From positions 62,001-126,000 of the forward strand of contig JAXLUR010000009.1 of assembly GCA_046329435.1 (NCBI GenBank): a stretch of 64,000 bases of DNA, given 5' to 3'. The position numbers were made by a program, and so were the translations under genes. A model generated the notes under the pieces. That model did no database searches. It was not told the origin of the DNA and saw nothing but the letters and a program-made list of their open reading frames with translations. Origin of the DNA: M3007 sp046329435. GTDB taxonomy: Bacteria; Bacteroidota; Bacteroidia; Chitinophagales; Saprospiraceae. This document shows, one piece after another, positions 9,360-17,529 of this stretch (the stretch's first letter is position 1; the number at the start of each line of letters is the position of its first letter).

Positions 9360-9887
9360 TTGTCCCGCCGCCTCGTCATATATTCCCTGCTGGCACTCGT
9401 CGTGTTTCAAACCGTCGGGTGGATGGCGCTTTCTCTTGGCCGCCTCGGCATGGTGCGCCACGACATGGCGGAGAAAATCCTTGCCGGTATTCATCAGGTG
9501 GAAACCCTGCAATTCCGGCGCAGCGATTTCGAGCAGATACGGATAGGTAATAAGGAATTCCGCTGGGGCGGCCACCTGTACGACATTGCCAGTATCAACA
9601 CAAAGGGTGATTCCCTGCGGGTGTGCGCTTTTAAAGACGAATGCGAAACCCGGCTTCTCGCGCACATCGACCATCTTGTCCGTTTGCTGAAGAAAGATGC
9701 GTCCTCCGGCAAATCCGGCGGGTCCGTTCTGCTGTCGCAATTGTTCCATCTGACTTATTTGCTCCCCGAATCTTCGCTGTTTGCGCTGCAACAAATCGAA
9801 GAAAGCCCCTCCTCTGCCCTTTTTGCTGTGCAGGCGGGGCCGCTGCCGGGCGTTAACGGCATACTGACCCCGCCTCCGGAGGGCTGA
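9360..9887 (+). CDS. small membrane-anchored hypothetical protein ahead of a TonB receptor
   Basis: 175 aa if started at the TTG at 9360 (SRRLVIYSLLALVVFQTVGW); the next in-frame ATG (9423) would destroy the N-terminal hydrophobic helix, so I prefer TTG. One N-terminal membrane or signal segment (about 5-26) is followed by a soluble domain (KEFRWGGHLYDIASINTKGD, then VCAFKDECETRLLAHIDHLV). I do not recognise the family. It precedes the TonB-dependent receptor (10039) and a lipoprotein (12065) on the same strand, which suggests an envelope uptake unit. The C-terminal about 30 residues are Pro/Gly/Ser-rich and may be disordered. Confidence 0.6.
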   Translation: MSRRLVIYSLLALVVFQTVGWMALSLGRLGMVRHDMAEKILAGIHQVETLQFRRSDFEQIRIGNKEFRWGGHLYDIASINTKGDSLRVCAFKDECETRLLAHIDHLVRLLKKDASSGKSGGSVLLSQLFHLTYLLPESSLFALQQIEESPSSALFAVQAGPLPGVNGILTPPPEG

Positions 9888-10038
9888 TCCCCCTGCTGAA
9901 ACGGCAGGTGTACGGCATTCCAGCCGGCGTGCCATGACTCTCGCGGCGCCTCGCCGGTCGGCCGCCTTTCCCATCGTCCAACAGTTTGCTGAAACCCGCC
10001 TGGCCGCCACCTTGCGCTGCCGGGCCAAATTTTCGTCC

Positions 10039-12054
10039 ATGTCCATCATTTCACGGCTGTCCATGCTGTGCGGCGTCGTTTGTATTGCGGCGTCATCGCT
10101 GCGCGCCCAGGCGCCTTCCGATTCCGTGTCCCTTCCGCTGAAAGAAGTAATCGTCAGCGGCGTGCGGGAAACCGACTTTCGCGAAAACACCCTGAATATC
10201 ACACCTTTACAGGGAAATAAAATTTCCGCCATCGCTGCCCCCACCCTGGCCGGCGCCCTGGCGCAGCTGCCGGGTGTCAGTCGTTTGGGCACGGGTCAGG
10301 GCATCGGCAAGCCGGTGGTGCGCGGCCTCTACGGCAACCGCGTGCTGGTGTTGCTCGACGGCCTCAAATTCGACAACCAGCAATGGCAGGACGAGCACGG
10401 GCTCGGGCTCTCGGGCTCGGGCGTCGGGCGAGCCGAGGTAGTATTGGGGCCCGCATCGGTCCTCTACGGTTCGGAGGCGGTCGGGGGCGTGGTCAATATC
10501 ATCAGCGAGCGCCCCGACGACGCCAAAACCGGGCTGCAAAACGACGCGACCGTCCGGTATTTTACCAATTCGGCGGGCCTTTGCGCCGATTATGGCGTCG
10601 GGCGCAATACCGGCAAAGGCTGGAGGCAACTGCGCGCTTCGGCCGAAAACCACACCGACTATTCCGACGGCGGCGGCCAGCGGGTGCTCAATTCCCGCTT
10701 CGCCGCCTACAACCTGCGGGCCAGCGTGGCGCGTATTCGGCCCGACCAGCAAACGATTTTTCACCTTACGTCTTCTGTTTCCCAGTTCGGATTCATCCTG
10801 GAAGACCTGAGCGATTTTTTCGAACCCGACGCCCGCCGCAGCCGCCGCTTCGAAGGCCCGCACCATATCGTGTTTTTAAACATCGTCTCGGCCGAACACA
10901 CGGTTTTCAGGGAAAAATCCAGTTTTCGTTTTTACACAGGGCTCCAGAGCAACCTGCGCCTCGAAGACGAAGGCGCCGGCCAAATCAGCCTCAACATGCA
11001 CCTGGTGTCGTTGCCCTGGACGCTGCGCTGGACGCGCGAACTGAACCGCGGCAGCGAACTCATCCTCTCGGCTACAGGCGCCCTGGAAAACAATACCAAC
11101 TACGGCGCCCGCATCATCGTGCCCGACGCCAACCTGTCGGAGCAGGGTATTTCAGCCTTTATCCGCAAAAAATCGGGCCATATTACCCTCGAACTGGGCG
11201 CCGGACTGGGCGACAAATTCATTCAGACCAAAGAAACGCGCGGCCTGAACACGCCCGACAAGGAACTGCGCCCCTTCAAACGCAACCGCGCCTCCGCGAC
11301 GGGCCTCGCCGGCCTGGCATGGCGCATATCGGGCCACTGGACGATCAAATGGACCGCGGCCTCCGGCTTCCGGGCGCCCAACCTGGCCGAACTTTCCTCC
11401 AACGGCCTGCACGAAGGTATTTTCCGCTATGAAATAGGCCGCCCTGATCTCCGCAACGAACAAAACCTGAACCTCGACTGGAGCGTCCAATGGAACACAA
11501 AGCCCCTCGACGCCGGCTTTTCAGTGTTCGCCAACCGGTTTGGCGACTACATCTACCTGGCGCCCACAGGCGAAGACTATTTCGGTTTTCCAGTGTTCCG
11601 CTTCCGCCAGAACGACGCCTTGCTGCACGGCGGCGAAGCGTTCATCCGCCTGCGTTGCCAACAATGGCAATGGTCGAATACAGGCTCGTTCGTACGGGGC
11701 AGCAAAAGCCCCGGCGACGAAAACCTGCCTTTTATCCCTGCACCCAAATGGGTCAGCCGGCTGGAATACTCCGGCGCCTGGGGCAAAAAACTGCCGCAGA
11801 ACACCCTTTTTGCCGAAGTGGAACAGGTGTTTGCCCAGGAACACCCCGCACCCTACGAAACAGCCACGTCCTCCTATACCCTGCTTCATGCCGGGCTGAG
11901 CGTCAGCCTGGCGGGCCGCACCCCGATGACCCTCCGGCTCGTCGGCCGAAACCTGCTCGACCGCCGCTATTTCGATCACCTGTCGCGCCTCAAAAACTAC
12001 GGCATTTACGAGCCGGGGCGCGACCTCATCCTTTCTTTAAAAATCAATTTTTAA
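10039..12054 (+). CDS. TonB-dependent outer-membrane receptor
   Basis: 671 aa from ATG 10039, which gives a good signal peptide (SMLCGVVCIAASSLRAQ). A longer frame from 9934 adds 35 residues without a leader. The plug domain follows: LKEVIVSGVRE, then PGVSRLGTGQGIGKPVVRGL, YGNRVLVLLDGLKFDNQQWQ and the LYGSEAVGGVVNII segment typical of TonB receptor plugs. The rest is a beta-barrel with a C-terminal GRDLILSLKINF ending in the aromatic Phe typical of outer-membrane proteins. No carboxypeptidase-like N-terminal domain or SusD partner is seen, so this is a classical metal/siderophore/cofactor-type receptor rather than a SusC glycan porin. Substrate unknown. The lipoprotein at 12065 follows after 10 bp and is probably co-transcribed. 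Confidence 0.88.
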   Translation: MSIISRLSMLCGVVCIAASSLRAQAPSDSVSLPLKEVIVSGVRETDFRENTLNITPLQGNKISAIAAPTLAGALAQLPGVSRLGTGQGIGKPVVRGLYGNRVLVLLDGLKFDNQQWQDEHGLGLSGSGVGRAEVVLGPASVLYGSEAVGGVVNIISERPDDAKTGLQNDATVRYFTNSAGLCADYGVGRNTGKGWRQLRASAENHTDYSDGGGQRVLNSRFAAYNLRASVARIRPDQQTIFHLTSSVSQFGFILEDLSDFFEPDARRSRRFEGPHHIVFLNIVSAEHTVFREKSSFRFYTGLQSNLRLEDEGAGQISLNMHLVSLPWTLRWTRELNRGSELILSATGALENNTNYGARIIVPDANLSEQGISAFIRKKSGHITLELGAGLGDKFIQTKETRGLNTPDKELRPFKRNRASATGLAGLAWRISGHWTIKWTAASGFRAPNLAELSSNGLHEGIFRYEIGRPDLRNEQNLNLDWSVQWNTKPLDAGFSVFANRFGDYIYLAPTGEDYFGFPVFRFRQNDALLHGGEAFIRLRCQQWQWSNTGSFVRGSKSPGDENLPFIPAPKWVSRLEYSGAWGKKLPQNTLFAEVEQVFAQEHPAPYETATSSYTLLHAGLSVSLAGRTPMTLRLVGRNLLDRRYFDHLSRLKNYGIYEPGRDLILSLKINF

Positions 12055-12064
12055 CTTGTTAACA

Positions 12065-12481
12065 ATGAATATCACTATGCTCAAACCACTTCTCCTCGCC
12101 GCCGTTGCGGCCTCCTCCCTGCTGTTTGCTTCCTGTGAAAAAGACGAAGGCAAACTGCCCGAAATCGCTTTTAAAACCGGCGGAAGCTACCTGAGCGCCG
12201 ATAAAACCGTCGCGCCCGGCGAATCGGTCACCGTGGGCATCACGGCCGACAAAACGGAAGACAAAGACGTGCTCAAAACCTTCAACGTCTCGGTCAGCTA
12301 CGACGGCGCAGCCAACACCACCGTGTCCAACGAAAGCATCCCGAGCGCACAGGAAGATCATTTTGAAAAAGACGTGACCCTCACGGCGCGCAACCAGACC
12401 GGCACGGAAAAATACACGTTCACGGTAACCAACCGCGACGGGTTGACCAATTCCGTTTCCCTGACCCTGACGGTGCAATAA
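12065..12481 (+). CDS. small lipoprotein downstream of the TonB receptor
   Basis: 138 aa. The start could be ATG 12065 or 12077. A lipobox LLFASC places the lipidated Cys at residue 24, followed by acidic EKDEGKLP. The mature part looks like an immunoglobulin-like beta sandwich (SYLSADKTVAPGESVTVGI, then EKYTFTVTNRDGLTNSVSLT). It lies 10 bp after the receptor and is followed by a clear terminator, so the receptor unit ends here. It is probably an accessory envelope protein of the receptor; no binding residues can be named. Confidence 0.75.
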   Translation: MNITMLKPLLLAAVAASSLLFASCEKDEGKLPEIAFKTGGSYLSADKTVAPGESVTVGITADKTEDKDVLKTFNVSVSYDGAANTTVSNESIPSAQEDHFEKDVTLTARNQTGTEKYTFTVTNRDGLTNSVSLTLTVQ

Positions 12482-12500
12482 GCCTCCCCGTTCAAAAAGC

Positions 12501-12548
12501 AGTGCTGTTTGAAGCAACTTCGTTGACCTTCAAACGGCACTTTTTATT
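12501..12548 (+). terminator. Rho-independent terminator of the TonB unit
   Basis: A 14-bp stem (AGTGCTGTTTGAAG with CTTCAAACGGCACT, one wobble) is followed by a T-run. It ends the 9360-12481 unit. Confidence 0.8.
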
Positions 12549-12571
12549 TCTCCGCGCAGGGCGGCAGGCGA

Positions 12572-14875
12572 TCAGTGTTGCACCACTACTTTGCCGCTGC
12601 GTACGGTAGCCGTGCGGGCCGACCAGACGCGGTAGTACAGCAGGCCGGCGGGCAATCCGGCCGTGGAAACAAGGAGCGGTTCGGCGCCAAGCGACTCATC
12701 GAGCAGCAGCCTGCCGTGCAGGTCGTACAACCCGAAGCGCAGTTCGGCATCGCCCTCGTGTTGCACGGTAAAAGAGGCATCGGCCGGGTTGGGGTAAAGG
12801 CGCAGTCCGGCCAGTTCATCATCGGGCGACGCGACGCCAGTGGCGCAGCTGTTGGCATACCCCGGCGTGGTGTTGGCGGTGAGCTCGAAGTCGCCCGTAC
12901 CGTCGGGGCAACGCGCCAGCGAATGATCGGCCGTCTGGGCGCCAAACGACAAGCTGTCGAGGATCAGGCCGCTGGCATAGCCGAGCAGCAGCGATTCGCC
13001 GCTGCCCGAGAGTTTGAAGCCGGCGTGCAGGCCGTCGCCGGTGCTGTCGTTGTCGGCCCAGACCAGCAGGTAGCCGGCAGCGGGGATAGCAGCCGATTCC
13101 GGAAACTCCCATTTGGTCGGGTTATCGGCGTCATCGCTGAGAAAAAGGCCTTTGAGCGAAATAACCTGCGCCGAGTTGTTGTACAATTCGATCCAGTCTT
13201 CGTGTTGCCCGCCGGCATCGGTCGTATCGGTCTGGTTGACAGCCAGCAATTCATTGATCACGATATCGCCCGGCGACGCGGTCGATACGCCGGCTTCCAG
13301 CGAGTAAAATTCAAATTCGGCGCGTTCGGGCGAGAAGCGGCCCGCGTTGCTGTTTTCTGCGTAGAGATAGTATTGCATTTGGGCGCCATCGAGCGACAGG
13401 GAGACGCCGAACACTTCGTCGCCGGCAGCGCCGTCGTTGTGCAGACCGTCGTCGAACATCTGGATGCGGGTAAATTTATCGGTCAGGGCAAAGCGGTAGC
13501 CCAGGAAAACGGCGTTGGACGAGGCATTGGTCACTTTGGCCGTGAGGGTGAAGGGCGCTCCGAACAGCGGGCTGGCAGGCGTCGCGACGATATCGGAGAT
13601 TGCCGGTTGGGTATATTGAAAATCCGCGGTGGTGTTCAGGTACGTACTGCGCGCCTGCATCAGGTTGCGGATGCCGATGATACTGCCCATCATACCGCCG
13701 GCCACGTCCTGCGTCATGCCGTTTTGAAACTGGGAATAGGTGTAAAACTTGTGCGTATCGGTCTGTACGGCGGTGTCGATGACGCTCTGCCATTCGGCCG
13801 CCATGTCTTCGTAGAGGCCCGAAAGGAACATTTCCTCGTTGATGGTGCGCATGTGGGCAAAGTACATCCTGCGGTAAACGGGGTTGTTCAAAACGGCTTT
13901 GATCAGCGGCCAGTCGGCGTCGTTGATGTGCAGGGTCGCGCTCATCTGTTGCTTTTGCTGCGAGGTGCTGAGCGAGCCCGTGCCGGTCATGGTGAAGCCG
14001 GCGAAACACATGTTCAGGTCCCATATCACCGGATTGTAGTGCCCTGTGTGGTCCTTGTACAGGTAGTAATTTTGCACAAAATTGCCGGAGTAGCTGTCGA
14101 GATTGACCGTCAGGTTGTTAAAGGCGAGCATCCAGATCGCCTTGTCCACATCGATGTTCTGGGCCAGGCTGGCGGTGTTGTTGGTCACGATGTTGCACAA
14201 TTGCACGAGGTCGTTCCAGCCGTAGTCCGACTTTATTTCATAGCGGGTAAAATACTGGCTCGAGTCGGCGGAAATGTAGCGGAGGTTGCTCTTGCCGGAA
14301 GCGCCAGGGCCAGGGCCTGCGCCAAACACGGGGTTGCATTTGACAAAAACTCCGTCGGACGAGTAAAAATGCGTTTCGCAAAAATCCTTGCTGATGTCCT
14401 CCACATTGGTGTACAGCCCGATCATGCTGTTGTTGACGTACACCTGGGCGTAATTGGCCCGCGGGCAATCCATGTAGTTCGCCAGAATCTGATACGCCAG
14501 CGCTTCTCGGATCATGGAGGGGTCGCTAAACCCGTTGCTCAGTTTGACGTCCGAAAAACCCTGGTAGTGCTGATCGCCCCGAACGTAATCGAGTTTGAGG
14601 TGGAAAGGGTTTTTCACCTGGTTGGAATTGTACGAGCTGTTGCCCTTGTACTTGACGCCCACACTGTCGAACTGGACGCCGTTGATCTTCACCCACTGGG
14701 CCATGATATACCCTTCCGAACCGTTTTTGGCGGTGTCGAGCTGGTAGTCCCAATTGGATTGATTAAAATGAATGTCGATGCGCTGGATGGCGTCGGGGGC
14801 GTAAAACGACTGGGCGCGCAGCGCCGTTGCAAGGCATAAAAAGATGCCGTTTAAGGTCAGGAAGTATTTATTCAT
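12572..14875 (-). CDS. CotH-kinase-like secreted protein with lamin-tail domain and T9SS type A tail
   Basis: 767 aa from ATG 14875 (MNKYFLTLNGIFLCLATALR), which gives a normal signal peptide; upstream codons in the same frame are antisense to nothing recognisable. Residues about 25-400 match the CotH family: VGVKYKGNSSY, GLYTNVEDISKDF and NPVIWDLNMCFAGF. CotH proteins are atypical secreted protein kinases in spore formers; in Bacteroidota the role is unknown. Near residue 540 a lamin-tail-type domain starts (GDIVINELLAVN, HEDWIELYNNSA, LKGLFLSDDADNPTKWEFP). The last about 75 residues (LRLYPNPADASF, then GLPAGLLYYRVWS) are a T9SS type A sorting domain. The neighbour at 14971-17304 is also a T9SS cargo on the same strand, 95 bp upstream. 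Confidence 0.85.
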   Translation of the reverse strand: MNKYFLTLNGIFLCLATALRAQSFYAPDAIQRIDIHFNQSNWDYQLDTAKNGSEGYIMAQWVKINGVQFDSVGVKYKGNSSYNSNQVKNPFHLKLDYVRGDQHYQGFSDVKLSNGFSDPSMIREALAYQILANYMDCPRANYAQVYVNNSMIGLYTNVEDISKDFCETHFYSSDGVFVKCNPVFGAGPGPGASGKSNLRYISADSSQYFTRYEIKSDYGWNDLVQLCNIVTNNTASLAQNIDVDKAIWMLAFNNLTVNLDSYSGNFVQNYYLYKDHTGHYNPVIWDLNMCFAGFTMTGTGSLSTSQQKQQMSATLHINDADWPLIKAVLNNPVYRRMYFAHMRTINEEMFLSGLYEDMAAEWQSVIDTAVQTDTHKFYTYSQFQNGMTQDVAGGMMGSIIGIRNLMQARSTYLNTTADFQYTQPAISDIVATPASPLFGAPFTLTAKVTNASSNAVFLGYRFALTDKFTRIQMFDDGLHNDGAAGDEVFGVSLSLDGAQMQYYLYAENSNAGRFSPERAEFEFYSLEAGVSTASPGDIVINELLAVNQTDTTDAGGQHEDWIELYNNSAQVISLKGLFLSDDADNPTKWEFPESAAIPAAGYLLVWADNDSTGDGLHAGFKLSGSGESLLLGYASGLILDSLSFGAQTADHSLARCPDGTGDFELTANTTPGYANSCATGVASPDDELAGLRLYPNPADASFTVQHEGDAELRFGLYDLHGRLLLDESLGAEPLLVSTAGLPAGLLYYRVWSARTATVRSGKVVVQH

Positions 14876-14970
14876 GAGTAAAATTAAGCTGCTTGTTGTT
14901 GAAAAAGATTCAAAAACCGGGGTACAGCGGCAGAAAAGGCCGTTTGAACTATTGCTGCTGCAAGACGCGC

Positions 14971-17304
14971 TCAGGGCAATACCGTCACCGAGCCCTGAAA
15001 CGATTCCAGCACGCCGTCGATATAGGCTACCTCCGCGATCCAGGTAAAGACGCCCGGATTGACGGTTTTTCCGTGAAAACGACCATCCCATCCGGCATTC
15101 AGATCATCGGGCGGGAGGTCGATGCCTTCGTACACGAGTTCACCCCAACGCGAAAAAACCCGGAACAAAAGGATTTTATCCACCTCTTTCCCGCCGGAGA
15201 TGACCAGCCGGTCGTTGTCGCCGTCGTCGTTGGGACTGAACACGTTGGGGATGTACACGTGCCTCGATTTGTCCACCTGCACACGCAGGGTATCCGAACG
15301 CGCGCAACCGTCGGTCGAGCTGGCGGTGAAAACGTAGTCGGTCGTCTCCACAGGTTTGGCGAGCGGCTGGAGGCAATCGGCGCAGGACAGGCCCTGTTCG
15401 GGCGACCAGGCCATGCTGCCGGGCGCCACGTTTACGTACCCGTTCAGCACGATTTCCTCGCCGAGCTGAATGACGATATCGTTGCCGGCCGATACCACGG
15501 GAATGACCGGGGCCGTCAGGTCGCCTTCCTGGCTCAATGTACAGCCCGAAGCATCGCGGACCGTGAGTTCGTAATGACCCGTCGGGAGCTCCGTAAAACT
15601 GTTTTCCGGCCCGAAACCGCCGCCGGAAAGGTCGAACGCGTAAGGCGGTACGCCGCCGCTCACCGTGCCCGACTGCACGGAGCCGGTAGCTGGCCCTTCG
15701 CAGTCGGGGTCGGTAAACAAGGCGTTCATCGTCAGGGCGGGCGGGCTGTTCAGCACATAATTGCCGCCCAGGGTACAGCCCCGGTTATCGGTGACCGTCA
15801 GCAGGTATTGCCCCGCGGTCAGCCCCTGAAGGCCGGCTTGTGTGGCGCCCGTGTTCCACTGGTAGGTATAGGGCGGCACGCCACCCGACACGGTAACGGC
15901 GACGCCCCCGTCGGCGGAGCCTGCGCAAGACACGGAAAAGCCGTTGTGGTCGTCGGTCACGGCGGCCAGTGCGAGCGGCGCCGGGCTGCCCACGGTACCG
16001 ATCAGAATGGTCTGGTTGCCGAAGTTGTCGGCCACCGTCACCAGATAGTCGCCGGCCGGCAGTTGGGTGATGGTTTGCGGGTTATTCAGCGCCAGAATTC
16101 CGCCCTGCCCCGAGGGCCCCGCCCCTCCGACCCGTTCCCAAGTATAAACGAAAGGCGGCGTGCCGTTGGCTATGGTGAAGCTGAACTGGCCGCTGCTTTG
16201 TCCGTAGCAAAGCGCGTCCTGGGTTTGTATCGAGCCGGCAATCTGACACAATACCACGGTCAGGTCGAGGTTGATGAGGCTGTCGCAGCCCAGCGTCGTG
16301 TTCAGCGTTTCCTGAAAGCTGCCGCTTTGAAAGTAGGGGTGGCCGGCCACGTAGATGGTATCGCCGTCGCAAATGTGCAGGTTGAGGTTGCTCACGGCGG
16401 TCTGGTTATAGTTGAGGCTCACCTGAATGGCGCTGTCGCATCCGTTGGCGGTGGTAAAATGAAAGACGTAGTCGCCCGCGTCGCAGAGTGTGGTGTCGGC
16501 CACGTCGAGGCATTCACCGGGGCAAAGACTGGCTTCGACGATCTGCGGCGCAATGGTGGTGACATTGATCGTCTGGCAACTGGCGGGCGCTTCGTCGCAG
16601 GCGTTGGAGGCTTGTACGCAGAGTTCGTAGGTGCCGGGCGCGGTCCAGTTGAGGTTGACCGTCTGGCCCTGCGCGACCTGTACGCCGTCCACCATCCAGA
16701 GATAATCCGTGGCGCCGGTTTCGCCGGTAGTGGTGTAGGTTTTCTGGCCCGGACAAATATCGAAGGGGCCTTCGATCAGCCCGGAAGAGGAAAGCGGGTT
16801 CACCTGTGTGCTGCCCTCTATCACGTGGATGGTGTAGTTGCAAATATCGCCCTGGTTGCCATCCATCACGAAGTAGTAGTACTGCCCGACCACGAGGGGC
16901 ACGGTATTGGTAAAAGTGGCGGTCGTGTTGTTTTGCACGTCGGTATTGCAGTTCGAGACCAGTTGAAAGCTCTGGCAATTGGAACTTTGATAAATACCGA
17001 TCTCCAGTCCCGGGCCGTCGTTGCAATTGAACACCTCCACTTCCAGCGTCAGGTCGGTCGTGCCGGCGATAAAAGCGATCCACTGCATGTGGTGCACGAT
17101 GGTGGTGCAAAAACCGGGCGGGGCCTGTCCCTGCGTCGTGCTGTTATTAATGCCGGTAAACCCGTCGATATCGCAGATGACGCAGGCCGGCGCGCAGGTG
17201 GAGGTCATGGTAGGCGGATCGACACAGGGTTCGGGCTGCGCTATGGCCTGGGCTGTTTTTAGCCAAAAAAAGAGGACAAGCAGGCCAATATTTCGTCTGG
17301 TCAT
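14971..17304 (-). CDS. secreted multidomain protein with SprB-like repeats and T9SS type B tail
   Basis: 777 aa from ATG 17304 (MTRRNIGLLVLFFWLKTAQA), a clear signal peptide. The N-terminal Cys-rich part (CVDPPTMTSTCAPACVICDI) is followed by a beta-sandwich region, a PKD/Ig-like segment (YTTTGETGATDYLWMVDGVQ), and SprB-like repeats of the form SGGVPPYTYQWNTGATQAGL followed by LTAGQYLLTVTDNRGC, seen about three times between residues 420 and 640. The last about 95 residues (YIPNVFSPNDDGDNDRLVIS, then FSRWGELVYEG and NPGVFTWIAEV) are the gliding-motility-associated type B sorting domain. Such proteins are exported by T9SS and held at or released from the surface; adhesion is likely but not shown. 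Divergent from the type B gene at 17530. Confidence 0.88.
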   Translation of the reverse strand: MTRRNIGLLVLFFWLKTAQAIAQPEPCVDPPTMTSTCAPACVICDIDGFTGINNSTTQGQAPPGFCTTIVHHMQWIAFIAGTTDLTLEVEVFNCNDGPGLEIGIYQSSNCQSFQLVSNCNTDVQNNTTATFTNTVPLVVGQYYYFVMDGNQGDICNYTIHVIEGSTQVNPLSSSGLIEGPFDICPGQKTYTTTGETGATDYLWMVDGVQVAQGQTVNLNWTAPGTYELCVQASNACDEAPASCQTINVTTIAPQIVEASLCPGECLDVADTTLCDAGDYVFHFTTANGCDSAIQVSLNYNQTAVSNLNLHICDGDTIYVAGHPYFQSGSFQETLNTTLGCDSLINLDLTVVLCQIAGSIQTQDALCYGQSSGQFSFTIANGTPPFVYTWERVGGAGPSGQGGILALNNPQTITQLPAGDYLVTVADNFGNQTILIGTVGSPAPLALAAVTDDHNGFSVSCAGSADGGVAVTVSGGVPPYTYQWNTGATQAGLQGLTAGQYLLTVTDNRGCTLGGNYVLNSPPALTMNALFTDPDCEGPATGSVQSGTVSGGVPPYAFDLSGGGFGPENSFTELPTGHYELTVRDASGCTLSQEGDLTAPVIPVVSAGNDIVIQLGEEIVLNGYVNVAPGSMAWSPEQGLSCADCLQPLAKPVETTDYVFTASSTDGCARSDTLRVQVDKSRHVYIPNVFSPNDDGDNDRLVISGGKEVDKILLFRVFSRWGELVYEGIDLPPDDLNAGWDGRFHGKTVNPGVFTWIAEVAYIDGVLESFQGSVTVLP

Positions 17305-17529
17305 GATGGATGGTGAAGTTTCAGGCGGCGAAGGATGTTTCCAATACGGAGAAAAAGGCGGCAGGGATGCGAGGGCCCTGTAAGGAGACCGGGAAATTGT
17401 CATTTGTTGACATAACTGCCGCATTTTACAACGAAAACCGCTAATCCGGACAAAAACGATCCTTTACAGTTGTTCTTTCCCGCACTTTCGGCAGTGAAAG
17501 TTTAAATTGGAGCTCCAAACCGGCGTGTT

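Noticed and set aside
9934..10038. Longer start of the TonB receptor
   Set aside because: It buries the signal peptide 35 residues inside the protein.
12575..17262. Plus-strand open frames of 754 and 789 aa
   Set aside because: Antisense shadows of the CotH-like and type B genes, whose signal peptides and sorting domains are clear on the minus strand.
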